54,076 nucleotides of DNA from Acetobacteraceae bacterium (GCA_947371015.1 CANBNK010000022.1:1-54076), one strand, 5' to 3'; positions 1-8,557 are shown, counted from the first letter of the stretch. Made by a program: numbers and translations. Notes: generated from the letters alone by a model not told the origin.

Positions 1-1240
1 TGGCGAATTCCTGCCGGTTGCTGCGGGCGGAAAAGCTGGCCCAGGGCAGCGCCTCGACTTCGGTCCGCACGCCCACCCGCGTCCACATCTGCGCCACCGC
101 CTGCGCCGTGCGCGCGTCATTCGGGTAGCGGTCGTTCGGGCTGTGCAGCGTCATGCGGAAGCCGTTGGGGTAGCCGGCCTCGGCCAGCAGGCGCTTGGCC
201 GCATCGGCGTCGAAGCGCGGCGCCGCCACCTCGGGGTTGTAGCCGAAGGTGCCCGGCGGCAGCCATTGCCCGGTCGGCTGCGCGGTGCCTTCCATCACCC
301 GCTCGGCCAGCGCCGGGCGGTTGATCGCCATGCTCAGGGCGCGGCGCACCCGCACGTCGTTGAATGGGTTGGTGGCAATCGGCTTGCCGTCATTGTCGGT
401 CACGAAGGGCAGGCTGCCGGCACGGGAATGGTCGGAGCTCAGGTAGATAACCCGCAGCCCCAGCGTCTCGCTGACCGTCACCCGCGCATCAGCGCGCAGC
501 CGCGGCAGGTCGCTGGTCGGCACCTGGTCGATCATCTGCACGTCGCCGGCCAGCAGCGCGGCGGAGCGCGCGGCGTCATTGCCGATGAAGCGGTAGTTCA
601 CCCGCTCCCAATGCTCCCGCCCGCGCCAATAGCCCTCGTTCCGCAGCAGCACGGTGCGGTCGCCGCTGCGATACTCGCCCAGCCGGTAGGGGCCAGTGCC
701 CACCGCCGCCTTGCCGCTGTTATAGTCATCCGTGGTCGCCCCCTGCCCGGCATGGCGGGAGATGACGGCCACCGAGGCCAACTCCGTCGGTAGCAGCGGG
801 TGCGGCCGCGCGGTGTGCAGGTGCAGCGTCAGCGGGTCCATCACCTCCACCCGGGTGATGGCGCGGACGAAGCCGCCGAAGCCGCCCGGGCTGTTCGGCA
901 CATTCGGCGTGCGCTGGATGGTGAAGGCGACGTCGTCGGCCGTGAAGGGCTTGCCGTCATGCCAGGTCACGCCCGGGCGCAGCTTGAACTCCCACACCGT
1001 CTCGCTGACCGGCCGCCAGCTGGCGGCCAGCCCGGGATAGGGCTGCGCCTTGGCGTCGCGCTCCACCAGCCGGTCGAAGATATGCATGGACAGCGAGTTG
1101 TTCGGCGCCGCGTTGTAGAAATGCGGGTCCACCGAGGTGATCGCCCCGCCGATGCCGATATCCAGTGTCTGCGCGCCCAGCGGGGCGGCGACGCACATGG
1201 CGAAGGCGGCGAGCGAGAATCGGCGCAGGCGGTTTGGCAT
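1..1240 (-). CDS. Peptide-type ABC transporter substrate-binding protein (3' end outside window)
   Basis: This is a periplasmic solute-binding protein of the SBP_bac_5 (DppA/OppA) family that would deliver peptides or similar solutes to an ABC importer. About 413 residues are visible; the C-terminus lies beyond the left edge. The ATG at 1240 opens a signal peptide of about 23 residues (basic MPNRLRR, hydrophobic core, cleavage near PLGA-QT). Family features follow: an ITSVDPHF opening, VWEFKLRPGVTWHDGKPF, and DVRVRRALSMAINR. It closely resembles the protein starting at 1378 on the other strand along its whole visible length, so the two look like a divergent duplication flanking a shared 137-bp control region. 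An AGGGA a few bases upstream could serve as ribosome binding site. The exact ligand cannot be read from the sequence. Confidence 0.9.
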   Translation of the reverse strand, partial: MPNRLRRFSLAAFAMCVAAPLGAQTLDIGIGGAITSVDPHFYNAAPNNSLSMHIFDRLVERDAKAQPYPGLAASWRPVSETVWEFKLRPGVTWHDGKPFTADDVAFTIQRTPNVPNSPGGFGGFVRAITRVEVMDPLTLHLHTARPHPLLPTELASVAVISRHAGQGATTDDYNSGKAAVGTGPYRLGEYRSGDRTVLLRNEGYWRGREHWERVNYRFIGNDAARSAALLAGDVQMIDQVPTSDLPRLRADARVTVSETLGLRVIYLSSDHSRAGSLPFVTDNDGKPIATNPFNDVRVRRALSMAINRPALAERVMEGTAQPTGQWLPPGTFGYNPEVAAPRFDADAAKRLLAEAGYPNGFRMTLHSPNDRYPNDARTAQAVAQMWTRVGVRTEVEALPWASFSARSNRQEFA

Positions 1241-1377
1241 CGGTTGATCCCTGGCTTGAATGAGGCACCTGATCCGGCCCTTTGGACATTGCCATCCCAG
1301 GGAATCAGGCCCCGGCAGGCGTGACGCTGGCGAAGGCCGGAGACCACTGCTAGCATGGTCTTTGCTGGGAAATCATC

Positions 1378-2985
1378 ATGGGGAAGTTCATGGCGCGCAT
1401 TCATCTGGCGGCTGCCCTGGCTGTGTGCGGCGTGGCGTCGCTACTGCCCGGAACGGCGGCAGCCCAGGCGCCCGCGCCCTCGCTCACCATGGCGGTCGGC
1501 GCCCCCATCACCTCGCTGGACCCGCATTACCACCAGCTCTCGCCGAACAACGCCGTCGCGGACATGATCTTCAACAGCCTGGTCAACCGGGACGCGCGCG
1601 ACCGCGACATCCCCGGCCTCGCCGTCTCCTGGCGCGCGGTCGACCCGCTGACCTGGGAGTTCAAGCTGCGCGAGGGCGTGACCTTCCACAACGGCAATGC
1701 CTTCACGGCCGAAGACGTCGCCTTCACGCTGAACCGCGTGCCGCGGGTGCCGAACAGCCCTTCCTCCTTCGCGCTCTACACCCGGCCGATCATCGGGGTT
1801 GAGATCGTCGATGCGCACACCATCCGGCTGAAGACCGCGACGCCCTACCCGCTGATGCCGACCGATATCTCCAACCTGCGCATCATCGACAAGGAAACCG
1901 CCGAGAACGCGACGACGGAGGACTTCAACGCCGGCCGCGCCGCGCAGGGCACCGGCCCCTGGCGTGTGGTGGAACACCGCAATGGCGACCGCATCGAGTT
2001 CGCCGGCAACCAGAATTACTGGGGCGGCGCGCCGCCCTTCGCCCGCGTCACCTACCGCATGATCACCAACGACGCGGCGCGCACCGCGGCGCTGCTGGCC
2101 GGCGATGTCGATTTCATCGACCAGGTGCCCACCGCCGACCTCGCCCGCCTGCGCCGCGAACAGCGCATCACGCTGAGCGAGACCATCGGCCAGCGCATCA
2201 TCTTCCTCGGCCTGGACCATTCGCGCACCGGCGCCACGCCGTTCATCACCGACAATGACGGCAAGCCGATCGAGCCCAACCCGCTGAAGGATGTCCGCGT
2301 CCGCCGCGCGCTGACCATCGCCATCGACCGCCACGCCATCGCCGAACGCGTGATGGAAGGTGCCGCCACACCGTCCGGCCAGTTCCTGCCGGCCGGCAGC
2401 TTCGGCTACGTGCCCGGGCTGGAAGCACCGCGCGCCAACCCGGACGAAGCCCGCCGGCTGCTGGCCGAGGCCGGCTTCCCGAACGGCTTCCGCATCACCC
2501 TGAACAGCCCGAACGACCGCTACATCAACGACGCCCGCATCGCCCAGGCGATCGGCCAGATGTGGACCCGCGCCGGCCTGCGCACCCAGGTGGAGGCGCA
2601 GACCTGGTCCACCTTCGTCGGCCGCGCCGCCCGCACCGAACTCTCCGCCTGGTTGATCGGCTGGGGCAGCAGTGGCTCCGAGGCCAGCAATCCGCTGCGC
2701 AACCTGGTCGCCACCATCAGCCGCGAGAAGGGTTGGGGCGCCAGCAACCGCGGCCACTACTCCAACCCCGCCATGGACGCGCTGGTGACCAGCGCCATGG
2801 TGGAACTGGACGACGCCAAGCGCGAGGCGCTGCTGCGCGAAGCCACGCAAATGGCCATGGATGATGTCGGCATCATCCCGCTGCATATCCAGACCAACAT
2901 CTGGGCCATGCGCCGCGGCCTGCAGCACCAGGCCCGCGCCGATGAGCTGACCCGCGCGCAAGACATCCGCCCGGCGGCGCGCTGA
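1378..2985 (+). CDS. Peptide-type ABC transporter substrate-binding protein
   Basis: A 535-residue periplasmic binding protein of the SBP_bac_5 family, the first gene of a five-gene importer operon. The signal peptide spans about residues 1-29 (ends TAAAQA). Diagnostic stretches are SLDPHYHQLSP, TWEFKLREGVTFHNG, and VRVRRALTIAIDRHAI near residue 308. It is a paralogue of the partial gene at 1-1240. Two starts are possible: ATG 1378, or ATG 1390, which has GGGGAAG just upstream and gives a shorter signal peptide; I kept the longer form. The stop overlaps the next gene's ATG by one base (TGATG), which suggests translational coupling. DppA/GsiB-like proteins bind dipeptides, oligopeptides or glutathione; the substrate here is unknown. 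Confidence 0.92.
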   Translation: MGKFMARIHLAAALAVCGVASLLPGTAAAQAPAPSLTMAVGAPITSLDPHYHQLSPNNAVADMIFNSLVNRDARDRDIPGLAVSWRAVDPLTWEFKLREGVTFHNGNAFTAEDVAFTLNRVPRVPNSPSSFALYTRPIIGVEIVDAHTIRLKTATPYPLMPTDISNLRIIDKETAENATTEDFNAGRAAQGTGPWRVVEHRNGDRIEFAGNQNYWGGAPPFARVTYRMITNDAARTAALLAGDVDFIDQVPTADLARLRREQRITLSETIGQRIIFLGLDHSRTGATPFITDNDGKPIEPNPLKDVRVRRALTIAIDRHAIAERVMEGAATPSGQFLPAGSFGYVPGLEAPRANPDEARRLLAEAGFPNGFRITLNSPNDRYINDARIAQAIGQMWTRAGLRTQVEAQTWSTFVGRAARTELSAWLIGWGSSGSEASNPLRNLVATISREKGWGASNRGHYSNPAMDALVTSAMVELDDAKREALLREATQMAMDDVGIIPLHIQTNIWAMRRGLQHQARADELTRAQDIRPAAR

Positions 2986-3959
2986 TGACGGTATTCCTCC
3001 TCCGCCGCCTGCTGCAGGCGGTCGGCGTGGTGCTGGCGATGACGCTGCTGGTCTTCCTCGGCGTCTTTGCCGTGGGCGACCCGGTAGAAATCCTGATCAG
3101 TCCCGAGGCCGACCAGCTGGAGCGCGAGCGCGCCATCCGCGAACTGGGGCTGGACCTGCCGCTGTGGCGGCAATACCTGGTCTTCCTGGGCAATGCGCTG
3201 CAAGGCGATCTCGGCCGCAGCTTCGTGTTCAACGAACCGGCGCTGCAACTCATCTACCAGCGCATGCCGGCCACACTGGAATTGGCGCTGGGCGCCACCC
3301 TCCTGGCGCTGCTGATCGGCCTGCCGCTTGGCCTCTATGCGGGGTTGCGGCCCAATGCCTTCGGGTCGCGGGCCATCATGGCCGGCAGCATCCTCGGCTT
3401 CTCGCTGCCCACCTTCTGGGTCGGGCTTATGCTGATCATGGTCTTCGCCGTGCAGCTTGGCTGGCTGCCCAGCACCGGCCGCGGCGAGACCGTGACCATC
3501 CTTGGCATGCGTTGGTCCTTCCTGACCTGGGACGGGCTGCTGCACATGGCCATGCCGATGTTCTCGCTGTCGCTGTCGCGCATCGGCCTGGTGATTCGCC
3601 TGACGCGCTCGGGCGTGCGCGAGAACATGGTGATGGACTACGTGAAGTTCGCGCGGGCGAAAGGCCTGTCGCCCAACCGCATCGTCTTCGTGCATGTGTT
3701 CCGCAACATCCTGATCCCCGTCGTCACCGTCATGGGGTTGGAGCTTGGCGGCACCATCGCGTTCTCGGTCGTCACGGAAAGCGTCTTCGCCTGGCCCGGC
3801 ATGGGCAAGCTGATCATCGACAGCATCAACGTGCTGGATCGCCCGGTCATCGTCGCCTACCTGATGCTGATCGTGCTGATGTTCATCGTCATCAACCTGC
3901 TCGTCGATCTCAGCTACTCCGTGCTTGATCCGCGTGTTCGACTGGAGAGCCGCGAATGA
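2985..3959 (+). CDS. ABC transporter permease, DppB/GsiC type
   Basis: A 324-residue inner-membrane permease, one half of the translocation pore of the peptide-type importer. It begins with the N-terminal helix typical of DppB (MTVFLLRRLLQAVGVVLAMT), then has about five more hydrophobic segments spread over residues 95-310. The cytoplasmic EAA-type loop that contacts the ATPase lies around residues 215-245 (VMDYVKFARAKGLSPNRIVF). Length is normal for the family. It overlaps the upstream binding-protein gene by one base and the next permease gene by four (ATGA), so the genes are almost certainly one transcript with coupled translation. Confidence 0.93.
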   Translation: MTVFLLRRLLQAVGVVLAMTLLVFLGVFAVGDPVEILISPEADQLERERAIRELGLDLPLWRQYLVFLGNALQGDLGRSFVFNEPALQLIYQRMPATLELALGATLLALLIGLPLGLYAGLRPNAFGSRAIMAGSILGFSLPTFWVGLMLIMVFAVQLGWLPSTGRGETVTILGMRWSFLTWDGLLHMAMPMFSLSLSRIGLVIRLTRSGVRENMVMDYVKFARAKGLSPNRIVFVHVFRNILIPVVTVMGLELGGTIAFSVVTESVFAWPGMGKLIIDSINVLDRPVIVAYLMLIVLMFIVINLLVDLSYSVLDPRVRLESRE

Positions 3960-4855
3960 GCATCTCCACCGTGCCGCCCAAGGTTGAAACGCCGTTCCGT
4001 CGCTTCGTCGCCGGCTTCTGCGAAAGCAAGGTCGCCATTGGCGGCCTGGTGGTCTGCACGCTGATCGTGCTGGCCGCGCTGTTCGCACCGCTGATCGCAC
4101 CGCAGGACCCCTACGACCTGGCGCAGCTGGACATCATGGATGGCAGGATGGAGCCGGGCACCGTGGGTGGCGCCGGCTTCACCTTCATCCTCGGCACCGA
4201 CGACCAGGGCCGCGACATGTTTTCGGGCATTCTCTACGGCCTGCGCATCAGCCTCTCGGTCGGCGTCGGCTCGGCCGTGCTCGCCGGGCTGTTCGGCGCC
4301 ACGCTGGGGTTGCTCGCGGCCTATGTCGGCGGCCGCACCGACAGCGTCATCATGCGGCTGGTCGATCTGCAACTTTCCTTCCCCGCCATCCTCGCCGCGC
4401 TGATGATCCTGGCGGTGCTGGGCAAGGGCGTGATGAACGTGGTCATCGCGCTGGTCATCGTCGAATGGGCCTACTACGCCCGCACCGTGCGCGGCAGCGC
4501 GCTGGTGGAAAGCAAGCGCGAATACATCGAAGCCGCGCGCGGGCTTTCGCTGCCGACCCGGCGCATCCTGTTCAACCACCTGCTGCCGAATTGCCTGCCG
4601 CCGCTGATCGTTGTCGGCACCATCCAGGTGGCCCGCGCCATCGCGCTGGAAGCGACGCTGAGCTTCCTTGGCCTCGGCGTGCCGATCACCGAACCTTCGC
4701 TCGGCCTGCTGATCGCCAATGGCTACGAGTACATGCTGAGCGGGAAATACTGGATCAGCTTCTACCCCGGCATCGCACTGCTGCTGACCATCGTCTCCAT
4801 CAACCTGGTGGGCGACCAGGTCCGCGACGTGCTGAACCCGAGGCTGCAGAAATGA
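3956..4855 (+). CDS. ABC transporter permease, DppC/GsiD type
   Basis: The 299-residue partner permease of the peptide importer. The family signature GTDDQGRDMFSGILYGLR sits near residue 80, followed by a membrane domain with about five helices. The EAA loop around residues 182-205 (SKREYIEAARGLSLPTRRIL) faces the ATPase. It starts inside the last codon of the DppB-like gene. The ATPase gene does not overlap it: 55 bp intervene, almost all of it one copy of the palindromic repeat described at 4861-4902, unlike the tight junctions elsewhere in the operon. Confidence 0.93.
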   Translation: MSISTVPPKVETPFRRFVAGFCESKVAIGGLVVCTLIVLAALFAPLIAPQDPYDLAQLDIMDGRMEPGTVGGAGFTFILGTDDQGRDMFSGILYGLRISLSVGVGSAVLAGLFGATLGLLAAYVGGRTDSVIMRLVDLQLSFPAILAALMILAVLGKGVMNVVIALVIVEWAYYARTVRGSALVESKREYIEAARGLSLPTRRILFNHLLPNCLPPLIVVGTIQVARAIALEATLSFLGLGVPITEPSLGLLIANGYEYMLSGKYWISFYPGIALLLTIVSINLVGDQVRDVLNPRLQK

Positions 4856-4860
4856 CCGCC

Positions 4861-4902
4861 CCGATGGTCGCAGCGCCCGCAGGGCGCGAAGAGCTGAATC
4901 GG
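4861..4902. repeat. Palindromic TCA-bulge repeat, single unit in an operon
   Basis: A 42-nt imperfect palindrome fills the gap between the second permease and the first ATPase. Read on the minus strand it has the outer stem CCGAT/ATCGG, the TCA bulge, a weak middle stem (GCTC/GACC), a TTC/TGC internal loop and the apical stem GCGCCC/GGGCGC. It is clearly similar to the units at 44927-45114. The GG that closes the repeat is the start of GGAGG (4901-4905), the apparent Shine-Dalgarno sequence for the ATPase ATG at 4911. Confidence 0.75.
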
Positions 4903-4910
4903 AGGCCCGA

Positions 4911-5888
4911 ATGACCTCAACGCTCGAAGTCCGCGATCTGCAAACCCACTTCTTCACCCGCGCCGGCGTGGTGAAGGCAGTGGATGGCGTCAGCTTCTCC
5001 CTGCAACGCGGCAAGGTGCTGGGCCTGGTGGGCGAAAGCGGCAGCGGCAAGTCGGTCAGCGGCTTTTCCATCATGGGGTTGGTGGATGAACCCGGCCGCA
5101 TCGTCGGCGGCAGCATCCGCTTCCAGGGCCGCGAACTTGTGGGCCTGCCGGAACCCGAGATGCGCGCGCTGCGCGGCAACCGCATCGCGATGATCTTCCA
5201 GGACCCAATGATGACGCTCAATCCGGTGCTCCGGATCGACGTGCAGATGATCGAGACCGTGCTCGCGCATGACAAGGTCACCTACGCCGAGGCCCGCGCC
5301 CGCGCGCGCGATGCGCTCGGCATGGTCGGCATCCCCAGCCCGGATGAGCGGCTGAAATCCTACCCGCACCAGTTCAGCGGCGGCATGCGGCAACGCGTCG
5401 CCATCGCCATCGCGCTGCTGCATCGGCCGGACCTGATCGTGGCGGACGAGCCGACCACGGCGCTGGACGTCACCATCCAGGGCCAGATCCTGGCGCAGGT
5501 GCAGAAGCTGGCGACGGAACTCGGCACCGCGCTGATCTGGATCACGCATGATCTTTCGGTCGTCGCCGGACTGGCCGACGATATCGCCGTGATGTACGCC
5601 GGCCGCGTGGTGGAAAGCGGCAGCGTCGATGCCGTGCTGGACGCGCCGCTGCACCCGTACACGCACGGCCTGATCGGCAGCGTGCCCAGCCGCAACCGCC
5701 GCGGCGCGCCGTTGCAGCAAATCCCGGGCATGACCCCCAGCGTCATCAACCTGCCGCCCGGCTGCGCATTCCGCGCCCGCTGCCCGCGCGCCGACGGCGC
5801 CTGCCTGGAAACGCCCGGCATGGCGGAGCTGCTGCCCGGCCGCAGCGCACGCTGCTTTCACCCGCATCTGGAAAGCGTCCCGGCATGA
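4911..5888 (+). CDS. Oligopeptide/dipeptide ABC transporter ATP-binding protein, DppD type
   Basis: A 325-residue cytoplasmic ATPase that powers the importer. Walker A GESGSGKS is at about residues 41-48, the signature [15 protein letters not shown] near 158, Walker [13 protein letters not shown] near 180, and the switch histidine in WITHDLS near 213. The C-terminal oligopeptide/dipeptide domain ends with the cysteine pattern [14 protein letters not shown], which in this family can bind an iron-sulfur cluster or stabilise the fold. GGAGG lies six bases before the ATG. The 3' end overlaps the next ATPase gene by four bases. Confidence 0.94.
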   Translation: MTSTLEVRDLQTHFFTRAGVVKAVDGVSFSLQRGKVLGLVGESGSGKSVSGFSIMGLVDEPGRIVGGSIRFQGRELVGLPEPEMRALRGNRIAMIFQDPMMTLNPVLRIDVQMIETVLAHDKVTYAEARARARDALGMVGIPSPDERLKSYPHQFSGGMRQRVAIAIALLHRPDLIVADEPTTALDVTIQGQILAQVQKLATELGTALIWITHDLSVVAGLADDIAVMYAGRVVESGSVDAVLDAPLHPYTHGLIGSVPSRNRRGAPLQQIPGMTPSVINLPPGCAFRARCPRADGACLETPGMAELLPGRSARCFHPHLESVPA

Positions 5889-6892
5889 GCAGCAGCGCGA
5901 CGCCCATGGTGGAACTGCGCGGCGTCTCGCGCCGCTTCTCCAAGCCGTTGGACTTCACCACCAAGCTGCTGCGCCGCGCCGGCCTGGTGGTGAAGCACGA
6001 CGTGGTCCACGCGGTGGATGGCGTGGACCTGATGATCCGCCAGGGCGAGGTGCTCGGCCTGGTCGGTGAATCCGGCTGCGGCAAGTCCACGCTGGGCCGC
6101 ATGGTCGCCGGCATTTTGCCGCCCAGCGACGGCGACATCCTGTGGCGCGGCCAGGCCCGCAGCGCCATGGAACCAGCCGCCGAACGGCGCTCGCGCCTCG
6201 CCACCCAGATGATCTTCCAGGACCCCTTCGCCAGCCTGAACCCGCGCGCGCGGGTTCAGGACATCGTCGGCGAAGCGCCCTATGTCCACGGCCTGGCCAA
6301 GCGCGCCGACCTCTCGGATTACGTCGACGACCAGATGCGCCGCGCCGGGCTCGACCCCGGGCTGAAGCGCCGCTACCCGCACCAGTTCAGCGGCGGCCAG
6401 CGTCAGCGCATCGGCATTGCCCGCGCGCTGGCGGTACAGCCGGAATTCCTGGTCTGTGACGAAGCCGTCGCCGCGCTCGACGTCTCGATCCAGGCGCAAA
6501 TCCTCAACCTGTTCATGAAGCTCCGCGCCGAGCTGCATCTGACCTACCTGTTCATCAGCCACGACCTCGGCGTGGTGGAACATCTCAGCGACCGCGTCTG
6601 CATCATGTATCTCGGCCGCGTGGTGGAGCAGGCACCGTCCGAGGACGTTTTTGCGCGCGCCAACCACCCCTACACGCAATCGCTGCTCGCTTCGGTGCCG
6701 CGGCTGGAAGCGCGCAAGCGCAACTTCGCCAGCGTGCAGGGCGAGATCCCCTCGCCACTGGCGCCGCCGCCGGGCTGCCACTTCCATCCGCGCTGCCCGC
6801 ACGCCATGCCGCGCTGTTCGGTGGAACGCCCGGCGCTGCGCGAGATTGCACCCGGTCATCTCAGCGCCTGCCACCTGAACGACGGCACCTGA
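5885..6892 (+). CDS. Oligopeptide/dipeptide ABC transporter ATP-binding protein, DppF type
   Basis: The 335-residue second ATPase of the importer, expected to heterodimerise with the preceding protein. Walker A GESGCGKSTLG is at about residues 61-71, the signature FSGGQRQRIGIARAL near 170, and Walker B FLVCDEAVAALD near 194, where the usual P-T of DEPTSALD is replaced by A-V. The switch histidine is in ISHDLGVVEHLSD. The C-terminus carries GCHFHPRCPHAMPRC, the usual cysteine motif of this subfamily. Its TGA is followed directly by the ATG of a tiny lipoprotein gene. Confidence 0.94.
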   Translation: MSSSATPMVELRGVSRRFSKPLDFTTKLLRRAGLVVKHDVVHAVDGVDLMIRQGEVLGLVGESGCGKSTLGRMVAGILPPSDGDILWRGQARSAMEPAAERRSRLATQMIFQDPFASLNPRARVQDIVGEAPYVHGLAKRADLSDYVDDQMRRAGLDPGLKRRYPHQFSGGQRQRIGIARALAVQPEFLVCDEAVAALDVSIQAQILNLFMKLRAELHLTYLFISHDLGVVEHLSDRVCIMYLGRVVEQAPSEDVFARANHPYTQSLLASVPRLEARKRNFASVQGEIPSPLAPPPGCHFHPRCPHAMPRCSVERPALREIAPGHLSACHLNDGT

Positions 6893-7006
6893 ATGCGCAG
6901 CCTGGCCGTCCTGCTGCTGCTCACCCTCGCCGCCTGCCAGACGGGCGCCGGCCCCTATGTCAGCGGCGGCGTCGGCACCAACGCTCGCGGCACCACGGCG
7001 CGCTGA
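6893..7006 (+). CDS. Tiny predicted lipoprotein (37 aa)
   Basis: A 37-codon reading frame whose ATG follows the ATPase stop without a gap. It encodes MRSLAVLLLLTLAACQ followed by about 20 polar and glycine-rich residues ending NARGTTAR. The lipobox LAAC at residues 12-15 predicts signal peptidase II cleavage and lipid attachment, leaving a mature peptide of about 23 residues. Its stop overlaps the ATG of a second, similar tiny gene (TGATG). I know of no named family. Position suggests an envelope peptide co-translated with the importer, but a role is not shown. Confidence 0.6.
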   Translation: MRSLAVLLLLTLAACQTGAGPYVSGGVGTNARGTTAR

Positions 7007-7140
7007 TGCGCTGGCTGTGCGCGCTGCTGCTGCTCGCCGCCTGCGGCACCGCGCCGGCGGTCTCGCAGCGCAGCGATGATGCCGGCCTGAACGCCCGCAT
7101 CGGCGTCAGCGGCGCGGCGCTTTATTCGTTCACCCGCTAG
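7006..7140 (+). CDS. Tiny predicted lipoprotein (44 aa)
   Basis: A 44-codon frame starting inside the stop of the previous tiny gene. It has the same plan: MRWLCALLLLAACGT with lipobox LAAC at residues 10-13, then a short mature part ending ARIGVSGAALYSFTR. Shared features with its neighbour are the MR start, the leucine core, the lipobox, and an NAR plus GVG/GVS pattern, so the pair may be a tandem duplication. The stop TAG at 7138-7140 directly precedes a truncated palindromic repeat. Function unknown. Confidence 0.6.
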   Translation: MRWLCALLLLAACGTAPAVSQRSDDAGLNARIGVSGAALYSFTR

Positions 7141-7150
7141 GGTCTGTCGC

Positions 7151-7174
7151 GTGATTCACGTCTTCGGCGATCAC
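7151..7174. repeat. Truncated palindromic TCA-bulge repeat at convergent gene ends
   Basis: GTGAT and ATCAC bracket a TCA, CGTC, TTC, GGCG segment identical in sequence to the left arm of the units at 10513 and 43543, but the right half is deleted. It is preceded by GGTCTGTCG, which looks like a remnant of the separate hairpin found at 10457 and 43484. The MFS stop codon (TGA, minus strand, 7173-7171) lies inside the repeat. Confidence 0.65.
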
Positions 7175-8352
7175 ACCCGCTGCGGCTGCGCCGCGACGAA
7201 GAAGCCCAGCGCCGCCAGCACGCCCACCGCCGCCAGTATCCACGCCACCGGGCCATAGCCGCCGCCGGCCTGCCACAGCAGCGCCAGCACCAGGGGCGCC
7301 GCGGTGCGCGGCAGCATCGTCGCCGTGGTCAACGCACCGGAGACCTGGCCGAAGCCGCGCGGCCCCAATATCTCCGCCACGCCGCTGGCCCGCACGATGG
7401 TGATCAGCCCGTTCGCCACGCCCCACAGCACGGTGTAGCCCAGCACCAGCCACAGCCTGTCCCCGGCCAGGGCCAGCATGGCCAGCGCCGCCGGCATGGC
7501 CAGCGTGGCGATGCGCCCGATCAGCCGGATATCCGCACGCCGCCCGAACACGTGCAGCACCGCGCGGGCGCCCACCTGGCAGGGGCCGTGCAGCGCAATC
7601 GCCACCAGCACCGCGGTCTCGGACAGCCCGCGTTCCTGCAGCAGCGGCATCAGGTGGAAGGCCAGCCCGGTGCTCATGAAGCTCTGCGCGCAGAAGCACA
7701 GCGCCAGCGCCCAGAAGGCGCGGGTCCGCATCGCCGCGCGCAGCGGCGCGCCGTCCCCACGCGGCTGACCCTGCAAGCCGCCGCGCGTGCCGCGCAACGC
7801 CCACCAGGTGGCGGCGCCCGGCACCAGCTGGATCGCCGCCAACACCAGCAGCGCACCGCGCCAGCCGAAGCCGTCGATCAGCACGCTGGCGAAGGGCACG
7901 AAGATGCTGGTGCAGAAGCCGGTAACGAAGGTCATGAAGGTCACCACGCGGCGCGGCTCCTTCGCGCTCGCCACGATCACCGCATAGGCCGGGTCCGAGA
8001 GCGCCCCGGCATGGCACACGCCGATGCCGATCCACACGGCGTAGAACAGCGCCAGGCTGTCGCAGGCCGCCCACAGCGCCACCAGCGCGCCGCCGATCCA
8101 GGCCGCCCAGCTGACCAGCGCGCGGCCACCATGGCGGTCCACCCAGCGCCCGGCCGGAATGGCCGCCAGCCCGCCGGCCAGCAGCGCCGCCGTCATCGCC
8201 CCGTTCAGCGCGGTGCGGGACCAGCCGAGTTCCTGCTCCATCGGCCCGACGAAGACCGGGAACACCGCGAACAGCGGCCCCCAGTTGATCAGCTGCGCGA
8301 CCGCCAGCCCCCAGGTGAGCTTGCTGTCGCTGGGGGGTGGGATTTGCGCCAC
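7171..8352 (-). CDS. MFS transporter
   Basis: A major facilitator superfamily carrier of about 393 residues with twelve predicted membrane helices in two bundles. The loop between helices 2 and 3 carries the motif-A-like GRWVDRHGGR. Length is typical. I prefer a GTG start at 8352, because a GGAGG lies nine bases upstream on the coding strand; that Shine-Dalgarno belongs to the first copy of the tandem repeat at 8346-8557. An ATG at 8373 inside the repeat would add seven residues (MPRRRES). The stop TGA is formed by a truncated repeat copy. The substrate is not evident; the closest general class is the monocarboxylate/oxalate-formate-like MFS carriers. Confidence 0.87.
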   Translation of the reverse strand: MAQIPPPSDSKLTWGLAVAQLINWGPLFAVFPVFVGPMEQELGWSRTALNGAMTAALLAGGLAAIPAGRWVDRHGGRALVSWAAWIGGALVALWAACDSLALFYAVWIGIGVCHAGALSDPAYAVIVASAKEPRRVVTFMTFVTGFCTSIFVPFASVLIDGFGWRGALLVLAAIQLVPGAATWWALRGTRGGLQGQPRGDGAPLRAAMRTRAFWALALCFCAQSFMSTGLAFHLMPLLQERGLSETAVLVAIALHGPCQVGARAVLHVFGRRADIRLIGRIATLAMPAALAMLALAGDRLWLVLGYTVLWGVANGLITIVRASGVAEILGPRGFGQVSGALTTATMLPRTAAPLVLALLWQAGGGYGPVAWILAAVGVLAALGFFVAAQPQRV

Positions 8353-8557
8353 CGATTCACGCCTCCGGGGCATGCGCCCCTCCGTCGATCAGGAGAGTCG
8401 GCGCCACCGATTCACGCCTCCGAGGCATGCGCCCCTCCGTCGATCGGGAGAGTCGGCGCCACCGATTCACGCCTCCGGGGCATGCGCCCCTCCGTCGATC
8501 GGGAGAGTCGGCGCCACCGATTCACGCCTCCGGGGCATGCGCCCCTCCGTCGATCGG
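8346..8557. repeat. Four direct tandem copies (55-bp period) of the TCA-bulge palindrome
   Basis: Palindromic 41-nt units at 8352-8392, 8407-8447, 8462-8502 and 8517-8557, separated by 14-bp linkers (gagagtcggcgcca type). Outer stem CCGAT/ATCGG (ATCAG in copy 1), TCA bulge, middle stem CGCC/GTCG with one mismatch, apical stem GGGGC/GCCCC around ATGC. The copies differ at only a few positions, so the amplification is recent. They sit between the end of nadK and the start of the MFS gene, both on the minus strand. Confidence 0.9.

Noticed and set aside
1441-2961. A 506-codon minus-strand frame opposite the binding-protein gene
   Set aside because: The plus-strand product is a clear SBP_bac_5 protein with signal peptide; the antisense frame is a composition artefact.
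4852-4914. A 20-codon leader-peptide gene between permease and ATPase
   Set aside because: It overlaps the permease stop and only translates a palindromic repeat; similar peptides arise from other copies. Kept as part of the repeat description.
8346-8557. CRISPR-like array (four regular repeats)
   Set aside because: The whole 55-bp period including the linkers is repeated, so there are no unique spacers, and no cas genes are present.
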